From Archangium sp. (GTDB lineage: Bacteria > Myxococcota > Myxococcia > Myxococcales > Myxococcaceae): a stretch of 64,000 nt of DNA. A model generated the notes under the pieces. It was not told the origin of the DNA. It made no database searches and saw only the letters and a list, made by a program, of their open reading frames with translations. Positions 51,609 through 60,416 of this stretch are shown piece after piece. The first letter of the stretch is position 1. Every line of letters starts with the position of its first letter. The translations under genes and the position numbers were made by a program. The DNA lies in assembly GCA_030695565.1 (NCBI GenBank), contig JAUYRZ010000067.1:1-64000 (forward strand), read 5' to 3'.

Positions 51609-52610
51609 TCAATTCCGTTCTGACTCGGTCGGCGTGGAGTGCCTCGCCAGAAAGTCCGCCACGCGCGGCAACACCTCGTCGGGCGCCCGCACACCGAGCA
51701 CCAGATCGCCGTGCCCGTAGTCGGTGGAGAACCCTTCGCGCAGCCCCACGCGCAGCAGCTCGACCGGGCCTGAGACCAGGTTCTCCACCAGGTGAGTCGC
51801 TTCAGGCGGCGCGAGGAAATCGCGCGCTCCGGCGATGGCCAACACGGGCGCGGTGATGACCTTCATGCCCTTGCGAAAGTCGAAGCCGTCTTCGCCGTCG
51901 AACGCGTTGGTGCGCACCCAGCGGGCGAACTGACGCCCCACCCCGCCGGGAATGTTGGCGGCCACGTGCGCGATCGCCTGGCGAATGACCACCGCGTCCA
52001 TGTTGTCGGCGCGCACCAGGTACTTGCCGATGGGATCCGGCGGAAGACCGAGCGGCCACGCGGCCCAGCCCGCGAGCCCGAGCGGAAGGGAGGGCAAGCG
52101 GAAGGTGGGGCCCAACGCAGCCACGAAACGCTGCACACCGGGTTGCACGTCGTACGTGAGCGGGCTGCCCAGGGTGACGATGGCGCGAATGGGCGCCTGG
52201 GGATTGCGGGCGAGGTGCGCGTACGCGAGCAGGCCACCGCGGGAGTGACCGACCCAGGTGACGCCGGTGGGCCCGGTCGACGTGATGGCACCCAGCGCCG
52301 CGGCGACGTCGTGTTCGGCTTCGAGATCGAACGTGGCGCCTTCGGAGCTTCCGGCCAGGCCTCCGCGCAGCTCGAGCACCCAGGTCTCGAACCCGCGCCG
52401 CGCCAGCGCCCGGGCGAACGAGTAGCGCTCGTCGAAGTCGAGGTTGAAGCGGTTGGTGCCCAGCGAGTGGCCCAGGATCACCGGCTCGACGAAGCGGCGC
52501 GGCCCCCGCGGGTGATAGCGGCCCAGCGCGATGGCCGTGCCGTCAGCGGTCGGCACCCGGTAGAGCTCGTCGGGTTTGAACACCAACGGCGGAGGGAGGC
52601 GGAAGGGCAT
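51609..52610 (-). CDS. Alpha/beta hydrolase
   Basis: 333 residues. Nucleophile elbow GHSRGG (Ser), acid in IAGARDFLAPP, and His in DYGHGDLVLG form the expected Ser-Asp-His triad. LGHSLGTNRFNLDFDE near residue 48 contains the oxyanion region. No signal peptide; likely cytoplasmic. The overall sequence resembles lysophospholipase/lipase-type hydrolases; the substrate is not inferred. The gap 52611-52757 has nothing recognisable except a G-run. Confidence 0.88.
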   Translation of the reverse strand: MPFRLPPPLVFKPDELYRVPTADGTAIALGRYHPRGPRRFVEPVILGHSLGTNRFNLDFDERYSFARALARRGFETWVLELRGGLAGSSEGATFDLEAEHDVAAALGAITSTGPTGVTWVGHSRGGLLAYAHLARNPQAPIRAIVTLGSPLTYDVQPGVQRFVAALGPTFRLPSLPLGLAGWAAWPLGLPPDPIGKYLVRADNMDAVVIRQAIAHVAANIPGGVGRQFARWVRTNAFDGEDGFDFRKGMKVITAPVLAIAGARDFLAPPEATHLVENLVSGPVELLRVGLREGFSTDYGHGDLVLGVRAPDEVLPRVADFLARHSTPTESERN

Positions 52611-52757
52611 GCGGGCTGGGCGCTCGTAGCACTCCTCGCGGCGTGGCCCCCATCACTGAACGGGCTGGCGACTCCGCCCCGGCCATTCCTCCAAAGATGC
52701 AGACCACCACCGTTCGCATCGAGCGGTGTGAGCTGTTCCAGCAGGGGGGGGAACGGT

Positions 52758-53501
52758 CTACGCGCGCGGATCGTGCAGCAGCACCGGCTTGAACTGCGCC
52801 GCGTCGCACGAAGCGAGCACGTAGCGCACGCCGCCGTGTTGCCCCACGAAGCCCGCTCCGATGCCGGGACCGTGCAGGTGGCCGTACACGCAGGTCTGCG
52901 GCTGCCATGCCTCGAGGGTCCTGGAGAACGCGGTCTCGATGCCGTTCGAATAGATGGGCGGAAAGTGCACCGCGCAGATGCGAATCAGCGGGGTGGCCGA
53001 CTTCGCCTCACGTTGCTTCGCGTCGTCGATGGACAGCTGCAGGCGATTGGTCTCGCGAACGATGTAGTCGGGCTTCTGCACCGCATCGCCCATCTCGCCA
53101 CCGGGCATGGGCGGCGCTTCTGGAGCCGTCCACAAACGAGAGCCGGCGATGAGGTACGGCCCCACCTGCACGGCTGAGTTCTGAATGAAGCCGGCGAAGC
53201 TCTTGAACGGCTCGAACAACTTCTTGAGCTTCGAGGTCGAGTCGCCCCACCAGAAGTCGTGGTTGCCGCGCAGCAACACCTTCTTGCCGGGGCGCGCGTC
53301 GATCCACGCGAGATCGTCCATCACCTCGCTGGGCCGGGTCGCCCAGCTGATGTCGCCGGCCACGATGATCGCGTCGTCGTTGGTGACCGAGGCGTCCCAG
53401 TTGCGCTGCAACGGCGCGGGGTGTTCCGTCCACCCGAACCTGTCCATGTCCTTCTTCCGCTCGGAAGGAAGGTGCGTGTCACCAATCGCGAAGAGCCGCA
53501 T
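52758..53501 (-). CDS. Metallophosphoesterase
   Basis: 247 residues with the five calcineurin-type motifs: DTHL near residue 8, VAGDISWA, GNHDFWWG, the late His-containing AVHFPP and GHLHGPG. It would hydrolyse a phosphoester using two metal ions. The start ATG at 53501 places the first motif at residue 8, as usual. The lipoprotein upstream ends seven bases away, so the two share a leftward run. Confidence 0.92.
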   Translation of the reverse strand: MRLFAIGDTHLPSERKKDMDRFGWTEHPAPLQRNWDASVTNDDAIIVAGDISWATRPSEVMDDLAWIDARPGKKVLLRGNHDFWWGDSTSKLKKLFEPFKSFAGFIQNSAVQVGPYLIAGSRLWTAPEAPPMPGGEMGDAVQKPDYIVRETNRLQLSIDDAKQREAKSATPLIRICAVHFPPIYSNGIETAFSRTLEAWQPQTCVYGHLHGPGIGAGFVGQHGGVRYVLASCDAAQFKPVLLHDPRA

Positions 53502-53508
53502 GTTCACT

Positions 53509-54297
53509 TCAGTAACGGCAGAAGGCGCCGCAGACGCCACCGTCGGTGGACAGCAGCTGCCCGGGTGCGCACTGGGCGGGCGAGGCCGGGCGGCAGTTGC
53601 CTGCGGTGGTGTTGCAGGTCTGGCTGCCTGCATCGGAAACGCCGGTGGGACACGGCGCGGTCGCGGTGCAGGTACACCGGCCGCTGGTGCCCGACGCCGC
53701 ACCACAGGTCAGCCGATCGAGGGGCTGACAGACCTGACTGCCAGCGCACGCGAGGCCACAACCGCCGCAGTTCATCGCGTCGGCGCTGGTGTCGATGCAT
53801 TCACCGGTGCAGCAGCGGGAGGCCGCGCCCGTGCCGCACTGGGTGCCATCAGCCAGCGGATTGTAGCGGCACATACCCGTCGAGGTGACACAGCTGCCGG
53901 TCATGGCCTGGCAGGCGTTGGGAGGGCTGTTGCACACCACCGCCGTTCCACGGGGACACACGCCGCCGGTGCAGACTTCTCCGGTGGTGCAGAGGTCGCG
54001 ATCGTCGCACGACACCCCGCCGCAATCGGAGTCAGCACAGTCGACCTGGTTGTCGCAGTCGTTGTCGCGGCCGTCGCCGCAGGCCGTCTCGCGCGCGGTG
54101 CACACGGAGGCGTCGGAGTTGCCCGCATCCCGGCCATCGAACCCGCCGTCGTACGACGTGCACAACCCCGCGTCGGAGCAGAAGTACCCCGCGCTGCAGG
54201 CCCCCGCCGAGTCGCAGGGCTGCGTCTCCGGGTCGAACTGCACCAGGAGCGAACAGCCAGAACACCACGCCAACAGCAGCAACCGGAGCCAACGCAT
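53509..54297 (-). CDS. Cys-rich surface lipoprotein
   Basis: 262 residues. Signal plus lipobox WCSGC (Cys 15), followed by CGDGRDNDCDNQVDCADSDC, an Asp/Cys segment seen in many myxobacterial lipoproteins (calcium-binding candidates), and numerous disulfide-type spacings. The reading frame is open to 54393, but the ATG at 54297 gives the right signal peptide. Function unknown. Confidence 0.85.
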   Translation of the reverse strand: MRWLRLLLLAWCSGCSLLVQFDPETQPCDSAGACSAGYFCSDAGLCTSYDGGFDGRDAGNSDASVCTARETACGDGRDNDCDNQVDCADSDCGGVSCDDRDLCTTGEVCTGGVCPRGTAVVCNSPPNACQAMTGSCVTSTGMCRYNPLADGTQCGTGAASRCCTGECIDTSADAMNCGGCGLACAGSQVCQPLDRLTCGAASGTSGRCTCTATAPCPTGVSDAGSQTCNTTAGNCRPASPAQCAPGQLLSTDGGVCGAFCRY

Positions 54298-54410
54298 GGC
54301 GGGCACTTTCTCCCAGACGCCCCTCGAAGGCGAGGCCAGTGACAAAGCGTCGCCAATGTTGCGATCGGCAGCGCGTGACATGGCTTCGTGCATCGGCCAT
54401 TGAGCCGGCC

Positions 54411-56261
54411 ATGCGCCGACTGAGCCTCGTCCTCGCCCTGGTTGCCTCCTCGTGCAGCGCTCCGCCCAAGCCGGGTAAAGGTGTGCCGCCCGAACATTTC
54501 TGCCCGGGGGCCGCCGGCTGCGAGAAGGGCAACGACGGCAACTTCACGGTGGGCATCGCCTCCATCGCCACCAGCCCCACCGGCTGGGAGCAGCCCCGCC
54601 CCGACTTCCTCGCGAGCAAAGGCGACATCTGCAACGAAGGAGCGCCGCGAGGCACTGACGGCCTGCCGCACTGCTCGGAGCTGATCGCCGACGCGTTCAA
54701 GGACTGCGGCAAAGACACCTTGTGCCCGGGCGTCACCGGCTACGTCGCGCCCGACGCCGACGGCTCACAAGGTGATGGTGTGCTCGACTGGTTCAGCGAC
54801 TGCGGCCGCGATCGCAAGTGCCCGGGCGACGTGGGCTACACCGCGCCCGACGCCGACGGCACTGAAGGCAATGGCAAGTTCGATGGCTTCTGGTTGGCGG
54901 GGTTCGGCAACAACATTCCGATGTGGAGCGTTCACGACGACACCTTCGCGCGCGCGGTGGTGATGACGAACGGCGACGTGAGCATCGCCATTCTCAGCAT
55001 CGACGCGGTGGGGCTCTTCAACGACGACATCGTGAAGATCCGCGCGCGGGTGGCGAAGAAGATGGTGAACCCGCCCGACTTCATCATGGTCTCCGCGACG
55101 CACACCCACGAGGCGCCCGACACCATGGGCCAATGGGGCCCGCGGCCCGTGTTCCTCCCCGAGCGTGGCGTCGACGACGTCTGGTTCGACAAGGTGGTGC
55201 TCGAGAACGCCGCGCAGGCGGTGGTCGACGCGGCCACCTCGGCGAAGCCGGCGAAGGTGTTCGCAGCCACCGGTCACCTCGGCGCCCGAACCCGCGAGAC
55301 GTTGCGTGACTCGAGAGATCCGCAGGTGATCGACGACACGGTGACCGTGCTGCGCTTCGCCGAGAAGGTGTCTGGCGACACCATCGGCACGCTGGTCAAC
55401 TACGGCAATCACCCCGAGAGCCTCTCCGACGTGAACAACCAGTCTTCGTCGGACTTCGTCTGGGGCATCCGCGAAGCGATGGAGAAGGGCGTCTTCAACG
55501 CCCAGGGCCAGCTGCTCGCTCCCGGCGCCGGCGGAACGTGCGTCTTCCTGCAAGGCAAGGTGGGCGGCTTGATGAACCCGCTGCAGGTCGAGGTCACCAC
55601 CGTCGATGGCGAGGTGGCCAAGCAGCGCAGCTACGCGAAGGTCAAGGGCATCGGCGATCTGGTGGCGAAGACGGCGCTCGACGCGCTGGGCGGCGCGCAG
55701 GAGATCACCGCTCCGCTGCTCGCGTTCGGTCACCAGCCGCTGCTGTTCAGGGTGGAGAACACCTCGTTCCAGCTGGTGTTCATCAACTTCAGCATCTTGA
55801 AGCGCCGGCTCTTCGACTTCGATCGCGTGAAGGTGATCAGCGAGACGAACTTTCCCAAGGTGCAGTCGGAGGTCTCGAAGATTCAGCTCGGGCCGGTGCG
55901 GTTCTTAGGGGTGCCGGGGGAGTTGTTTCCCGAGCTCGCCATCGGGTTCGATGCGGCGTTCGCCTACGGGCGGCCGCTGGTCTCAGAGAGCAATCCCAAC
56001 CCGCCGGATCTCTCGATGGCACCGGGGCCGCCGTATCTGCAGGAGCAGCTGGGCGGTGACATCAACATGGTCGTCGGGCTGTCGGGTGATGAGGTCGGCT
56101 ACCTGGTGCCGCCGTACGACTACAAGCTGCACCCGACCGCGCCGTATGCTGAGCAGGCGGAGGGGAATCACTATGAAGAGACCAACTCGTTGGGGCCTTC
56201 GACGGTGCCCACGTTGCTCGAGGCTGCGCAGAAGTTGATGAGCTGGGAACCGGGGCTGTAG
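54411..56261 (+). CDS. Neutral-ceramidase-like lipoprotein with calcium-loop inserts
   Basis: 616 residues. Lipobox ALVASSC (Cys 15). The N-domain matches neutral/alkaline ceramidases: VSATHTHEAPDTMG (metal-binding HxH) and TLVNYGNHPESLS (second His pair), then LGVPGELFPELA. Between the opening strand (FTVGIASIATSPTG) and the metal-binding part is a double insert, each copy with CPGVTGYVAPDADGSQGDGV-like sequence: two EF-hand-like loops absent from typical ceramidases. A lipid amidase at the surface is the best guess, but family resemblance is partial. Confidence 0.8.
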   Translation: MRRLSLVLALVASSCSAPPKPGKGVPPEHFCPGAAGCEKGNDGNFTVGIASIATSPTGWEQPRPDFLASKGDICNEGAPRGTDGLPHCSELIADAFKDCGKDTLCPGVTGYVAPDADGSQGDGVLDWFSDCGRDRKCPGDVGYTAPDADGTEGNGKFDGFWLAGFGNNIPMWSVHDDTFARAVVMTNGDVSIAILSIDAVGLFNDDIVKIRARVAKKMVNPPDFIMVSATHTHEAPDTMGQWGPRPVFLPERGVDDVWFDKVVLENAAQAVVDAATSAKPAKVFAATGHLGARTRETLRDSRDPQVIDDTVTVLRFAEKVSGDTIGTLVNYGNHPESLSDVNNQSSSDFVWGIREAMEKGVFNAQGQLLAPGAGGTCVFLQGKVGGLMNPLQVEVTTVDGEVAKQRSYAKVKGIGDLVAKTALDALGGAQEITAPLLAFGHQPLLFRVENTSFQLVFINFSILKRRLFDFDRVKVISETNFPKVQSEVSKIQLGPVRFLGVPGELFPELAIGFDAAFAYGRPLVSESNPNPPDLSMAPGPPYLQEQLGGDINMVVGLSGDEVGYLVPPYDYKLHPTAPYAEQAEGNHYEETNSLGPSTVPTLLEAAQKLMSWEPGL

Positions 56262-56284
56262 AGAAGTGAGCGCCCTCACCCTGC

Positions 56285-56305
56285 CCCTCTCCCAGAGGGA
56301 GAGGG
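56285..56305. repeat. Dispersed palindrome copy between convergent genes
   Basis: CCCTCTCCC / GGGAGAGGG around AGA, with the CCCTCACCCTG lead. Seven bases from the kinase stop. Confidence 0.88.
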
Positions 56306-56311
56306 AGAGAC

Positions 56312-58024
56312 TTATTTGACTCGCTTGAGCGTGCGAATCGCTTCGCCTGCTTCGTCCTGACCGCAGTTCTTCTCGTCCTTCGGCGTCTCCGAGAGCTCGC
56401 GCAGCGCCGGGATGATCTCTGCATCACCGAGTTCGCCCAACCGCACCGCCGCGCGCGCACGCACGCTGCACTCTGCCGACTGCAGTGAAGCCGCGTACCG
56501 CTCGGGCAACGAGAGCCCCTTGGTGCGCCCCGCGCCGTCGAGATACCGCAAGGCGCCCCACTGCCGCGCCGACGGGCCCTCCTTCGCGAACTGCCTGAGC
56601 ACCTCGTCAGAGAGCAACGGTGGCAACATCGAGAGCCACTCCACGACCTCGGGATCCGTCTCAGAGGCGGCGTACCCCTCGACCAACATCTCCAGCACCG
56701 CGGGCCGCGCTGGAAACAACGTCTGATACGGCGACTGCCGAATCATCGCGCGCGCATCGTCTTCCCTGCCCAGCTCGTGCAGCGCGCCCACTTTCACCGA
56801 GAGCAACACCGGGTACAGGCCCTTCGAGTCGGCCAGCACCGCGTCGATGGTGGTGAGCGCCTCGGCCGGTTTGCCTTCACGCAGCTCGGTCTCCGCGCGC
56901 TCGACGGTGGAGGGCGGAAACATCGCCCACGCCGCCGGCACCAGCAGCGTGAGCCCCGCCGTCACTGCCAGGCTCTGCTTGAACTGCTTGTCGAGCCGGC
57001 GCGCGAAGCGGCCCACCGTCTTCACGCCCTGCATGCCGCGCTGGCTGAAGCTGGTCGCGGTGTCTTTCACCGCGCTCAACGTCTGCGTGGTGACCGCGCT
57101 CAGCACGAGCCGCGTCTGCGTCGACAACGCCAGCTGATCAGCCGGCAACACACTGCGCAGCGCCTGCACCAGTGCCGCGCCGTCCTTCGGCCGGTTGACC
57201 GCCTTCTTTTCCAGGCACGACATGACCAACTTCACCAACAGCGGGAAGGGGCCCACGTGCGGCGCGACGGCATCGAGCGGCGGGGGGAGCTCGCGCACGT
57301 GCTGCTCGAGGTAATCGCGCGCTTCCGGGCCCTCGAACGGCAACCGGCCGGCGAGCATGCGGAAGGCGACCACTCCGAAGGCGTAGACGTCGGTGCGGGG
57401 ATCGACCGGCTGCGCCATCGCCTGCTCGGGCGCCACGTACGCGGGCGTGCCGATCGCCTGGCCAGGCAAGCTCATGAAGGGGTCGACGCCGGGTGGCAGC
57501 TCGGGGTGGGCAGGGCCGCTGTCGGTGTCGAGCTCCATCAGGCGCGCGATGCCGAAGTCGAGCAGGCGGGCTTGTTCTCCACGCGGCCCGGGGCCGATGA
57601 CGATGTTCTGCGGCTTCAGGTCGCGGTGAATGATGCCGCGCTCGTGCACCGCGGCGAGCCCCTCGGCCAGCTGCAGCAGCACGCGGATGGCGCGCCTGGG
57701 TTCGAAGGGGCCCAGGCGCAGCGCCTTCTCCAACGTCTCGCCTTCGGCCAGCTCGAGCACCAGCACCGTGCCGTCGCGTTTGTTGGTCTCGAAGTCGATG
57801 ACCCGCACCACCGAGGGGTGATCGACGGTGGACAGCAGCTGCGCCTCGCGACGGAAACGCTCGCCCATCGCCGGCTGTGCGGAGAGATCGCGCTTGAGCA
57901 CCTTGAGCGCGACCTGACGGCCCAGCGAGACCTGCTCGGCGAGGAAGACTTCGGCCATGCCGCCACCGCCCAGGTGACGGATGAGCTTGAAGCGGCCTCC
58001 GAGGACGAGCCGATCCTTCGACAC
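56312..58024 (-). CDS. Hanks-type Ser/Thr kinase with TM segment and helical C-domain
   Basis: 570 residues. Kinase domain (about 10-285): LGGGGMAEVFLAEQ, ALKVL (Lys), IIHRDLKPQNIVIG, LLDFGIARLM. A juxtamembrane part precedes one membrane helix (about 355-375: TAGLTLLVPAAWAMF). The exterior portion has TPR/HEAT-like helices ending in RAAVRLGELGDAEIIPALRE and GEAIRTLKRVK, so a protein-binding sensor is likely. GTG start at 58024. Not in an evident operon with its targets. Confidence 0.92.
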   Translation of the reverse strand: MSKDRLVLGGRFKLIRHLGGGGMAEVFLAEQVSLGRQVALKVLKRDLSAQPAMGERFRREAQLLSTVDHPSVVRVIDFETNKRDGTVLVLELAEGETLEKALRLGPFEPRRAIRVLLQLAEGLAAVHERGIIHRDLKPQNIVIGPGPRGEQARLLDFGIARLMELDTDSGPAHPELPPGVDPFMSLPGQAIGTPAYVAPEQAMAQPVDPRTDVYAFGVVAFRMLAGRLPFEGPEARDYLEQHVRELPPPLDAVAPHVGPFPLLVKLVMSCLEKKAVNRPKDGAALVQALRSVLPADQLALSTQTRLVLSAVTTQTLSAVKDTATSFSQRGMQGVKTVGRFARRLDKQFKQSLAVTAGLTLLVPAAWAMFPPSTVERAETELREGKPAEALTTIDAVLADSKGLYPVLLSVKVGALHELGREDDARAMIRQSPYQTLFPARPAVLEMLVEGYAASETDPEVVEWLSMLPPLLSDEVLRQFAKEGPSARQWGALRYLDGAGRTKGLSLPERYAASLQSAECSVRARAAVRLGELGDAEIIPALRELSETPKDEKNCGQDEAGEAIRTLKRVK

Positions 58025-58055
58025 GTGGCGGGGTGTACCAGATGCGGGTGAGGGC

Positions 58056-58850
58056 CTACTGACTGAAAGCCGCTGCGAGCTCGGCCAGCTTGTCGGTGTT
58101 CACGAAGTCGGCGTGCGCCGCCTTCGCCTCCGACCAGTACGAGGTCGTGTCGGGGTTGGCGAAGAGGCGAATCGGCCGCCCCGTGGCGTGCGCCCCGTTG
58201 ATCAGGTTCTCCAGCTGCCGGCGCTGCGTCGCGGGGATCGCACCGGCGCCGTCCCACTGCATGAAGGCGTAGTAGTTCACCGCGTAGAAGCCCCACTTCC
58301 CGTCGGCCGGCGGATCGTTCACGGAGAAGCTGTTGCTGTCGCGGATGTACGGCCGTGGCGCAGGAAGATCGACCAACGCGCGTTTGCCGGCGTCGTCACC
58401 GGTGAGGACCACGGTCACCGCGCCCGCTCGGGATTGGCCTGCGTCATCGAAGCGCGTGAGGAAGGCGTAGTCGGCGAGCTGGGCGGCGAGGGTGGACTGC
58501 AAGGCGGCGCTGCCGTTCTTGAGATCGAGCCAGAGGAAGAAGGGCTTGCCGTCTCCGTGCACGCTGCCGTTGTTGGCGGCCAGGCGCGCGGCGAGCGGTT
58601 CGAGGTAGAGCGACTTGAGCGAGCCCTTGTACGGCGCGCCGCCGTGCGAGACGCCGAGGTCCGTGCCATCGAGCCAGAGGTCGGCTTCCACGCTCTCGAA
58701 CTTCGCGTCGAGCGCGTCGAGCAGCGGGCGGGTGTGCTCGTAGTCGTTGTGCGCGTGCTTGAAGGTCGGGTTGAACGTCGGGCCCACGTCGATCTGAGGG
58801 AGGACCGGGGGGCAGGCGGACAGGAGCAGCGCGAGACAGAGACGACTCAT
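58056..58850 (-). CDS. GDPD/PI-PLC-superfamily lipoprotein
   Basis: 264 residues. Lipobox LLLSAC (Cys 13). The catalytic region has HAHNDYEHTRPLLDALDAKF, ESVEADLWL and VSHGG, as in glycerophosphodiesterase/PI-PLC folds. The 'HAHNDYEH' layout is that of the AIM6-like branch. A Ca/Mg-dependent phosphodiester role is plausible, but some branch members lack activity. Lipoprotein placement suggests a periplasmic or surface location. Starts 32 bases before the kinase gene's end and runs in the same direction. Confidence 0.85.
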   Translation of the reverse strand: MSRLCLALLLSACPPVLPQIDVGPTFNPTFKHAHNDYEHTRPLLDALDAKFESVEADLWLDGTDLGVSHGGAPYKGSLKSLYLEPLAARLAANNGSVHGDGKPFFLWLDLKNGSAALQSTLAAQLADYAFLTRFDDAGQSRAGAVTVVLTGDDAGKRALVDLPAPRPYIRDSNSFSVNDPPADGKWGFYAVNYYAFMQWDGAGAIPATQRRQLENLINGAHATGRPIRLFANPDTTSYWSEAKAAHADFVNTDKLAELAAAFSQ

Positions 58851-58870
58851 GGATTGGAGGTTAGCCGACC

Positions 58871-58898
58871 TCCCTCACCCTGACCCTCTCCCGGAGGA
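58871..58898. repeat. Partial dispersed palindrome copy
   Basis: CCCTCACCCTGACCCTCTCCC lead is intact, but the right arm is reduced to GGAGGA. It lies just upstream of the GDPD-like gene and after the stop of the PilT-like gene (both leftward). Confidence 0.6.
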
Positions 58899-58903
58899 CC
58901 ACC

Positions 58904-60340
58904 TCATGCGGCTCTGGGGTGCGCCACTCTCGAGAGTTGCTCTTCGAACCAGGCCCGATCGCGCGCGTTCGCCAGCGCGACTTCGGCGTCGATCTCGCCT
59001 CGCACGAACAGCTGCATCAAGGACTGATCAGCGGTGCGCGTGAACGATTCGCCCAGCGGGCCCAGGGTGCGATCACGCACCAGCGCCTTCACTGCCTCGG
59101 TGCCCGGGAGCAGCTCCCAACACAGGCTGCGGCCGCCGGTGCGATTGGGCACCAGGCTCTGGCCGAACACCCCGCGCAACATCGACGACAACGAGGTCGA
59201 ACCCATCGGCGTGAGGTCGACCAGCTTCTGCACCGCCGCCGCTGCCGTCTTCGAATGCACCACGCCCAACACCAGCCGGCCGCGATCTGCGAGCGCGAGG
59301 GATGCCGCCAGGGTGGCCGCGTCGTCGAGCTGGCCGACCACCACCAGATCCGCATCACCCCGGCGCGCATCATCCAACGCGGCCGCGAACGACGGCGCGT
59401 GCACGCCGATCTCCAGTTGCTGCACCAGGCCCTTCTTCGACTCGAGCACGTAGTCGATGGGGCTCTCCAACATGCAGACGTCGACCGGCCGGCTGTCGAG
59501 CGCGCTCTGCACCAGCGCCGCCACCGTGGTCGAAGTGCCCTGCCCAGCGCCGCCCGCCACCACCCACAGCCCACTGCCCCGCAGCACGTGAGCGAACTCG
59601 TCGGGCACGCCCAGCCCCGCAGGCGAAGGCACCTGCCGCGGCAGCGCGCGCACCACCACGCTCAACCCATCGCGCCCCTGCTGGCCCCGCACGTAGAACA
59701 CCGCGTCCTTCGAGACGTGGCTGAACTCGAAGTGGGTCTGCTTGCCGAGCGTCTCGCGCATCGACTGGGGCGCGAGCCCGTTCATCGCCTCACGAAGATC
59801 GTGAGCACTGAACGGCCCGAGATCCTCCAGGCAGTGCAGGCGGCCTTCGACGCGCACGAAGGCGCGCTTGTCTTCAGCGAGGTGCAGATGGCTGGCGTGC
59901 TTCTCGGCGAGCTGCGCGATGACCGCCATCAAGGTGGTGCGCGGCGCTTCGACCACGGGCGCGGGCGGAGGCGGAGACGCGGCCACGATGGAGTCCGACG
60001 AGAGGCCCTTGCTGGAGAAGATCAGCTCTTCACCACCGGCGGCCAGCTTCACCCGGGCGCGGAGATCTTCGCCCTTCATCTCCATGTGCGCCGAGAGCGT
60101 GCCTTGCGCGGTCTCGAACACGAAGTCGATGGGCTTGCCGGCGAGGAAGTCGGGCGTGCGATCGCGCGGAACGGTGTCTGCGAAGAGCAGGAGAATCTGC
60201 CCGGAGCGCAGTGTCTGCTTGAACACCGGCGTCGTGGCGCCATTCGCGTCGACGTAGAAGCCCGGGCTCTCCGAGTCCAATCGGAGCGTCGTTCCAGGGT
60301 GGGTGAAGAGGTACTCGGTGAGGCGATCGAGTCGAGCCAT
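58904..60340 (-). CDS. PilT/GspE-family protein with degenerate ATPase motifs
   Basis: 478 residues. An N-terminal domain of about 120 residues (beta-rich, PilZ- or C39-like in look) is followed by a PilT-like core. In the core each catalytic motif is altered: the Walker A reads GGAGQGTSTT (Thr for Lys, about 262-271), the Asp box reads ESPID where PilT has EDPIE, and the Walker B reads VVVGQLDD where PilT has VGELRD (Gln for the catalytic Glu). The His box reads LVLGVVHS. The flanks (SKKGLVQQLEIGVH, MLRGVFGQSLV) are otherwise PilT-like. I chose the ATG at 60340; a GTG at 60442 is also open. A non-hydrolysing partner or regulator of the type IV pilus or secretion motors is likely. Confidence 0.85.
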   Translation of the reverse strand: MARLDRLTEYLFTHPGTTLRLDSESPGFYVDANGATTPVFKQTLRSGQILLLFADTVPRDRTPDFLAGKPIDFVFETAQGTLSAHMEMKGEDLRARVKLAAGGEELIFSSKGLSSDSIVAASPPPPAPVVEAPRTTLMAVIAQLAEKHASHLHLAEDKRAFVRVEGRLHCLEDLGPFSAHDLREAMNGLAPQSMRETLGKQTHFEFSHVSKDAVFYVRGQQGRDGLSVVVRALPRQVPSPAGLGVPDEFAHVLRGSGLWVVAGGAGQGTSTTVAALVQSALDSRPVDVCMLESPIDYVLESKKGLVQQLEIGVHAPSFAAALDDARRGDADLVVVGQLDDAATLAASLALADRGRLVLGVVHSKTAAAAVQKLVDLTPMGSTSLSSMLRGVFGQSLVPNRTGGRSLCWELLPGTEAVKALVRDRTLGPLGESFTRTADQSLMQLFVRGEIDAEVALANARDRAWFEEQLSRVAHPRAA

Positions 60341-60416
60341 GCCGGTGCCCTGTGCAAACGACGCACCCGGTGAAGCAGGCGGTACTTCAGGGAGCGGCGA
60401 TCGAGGCGCGTGGTCT

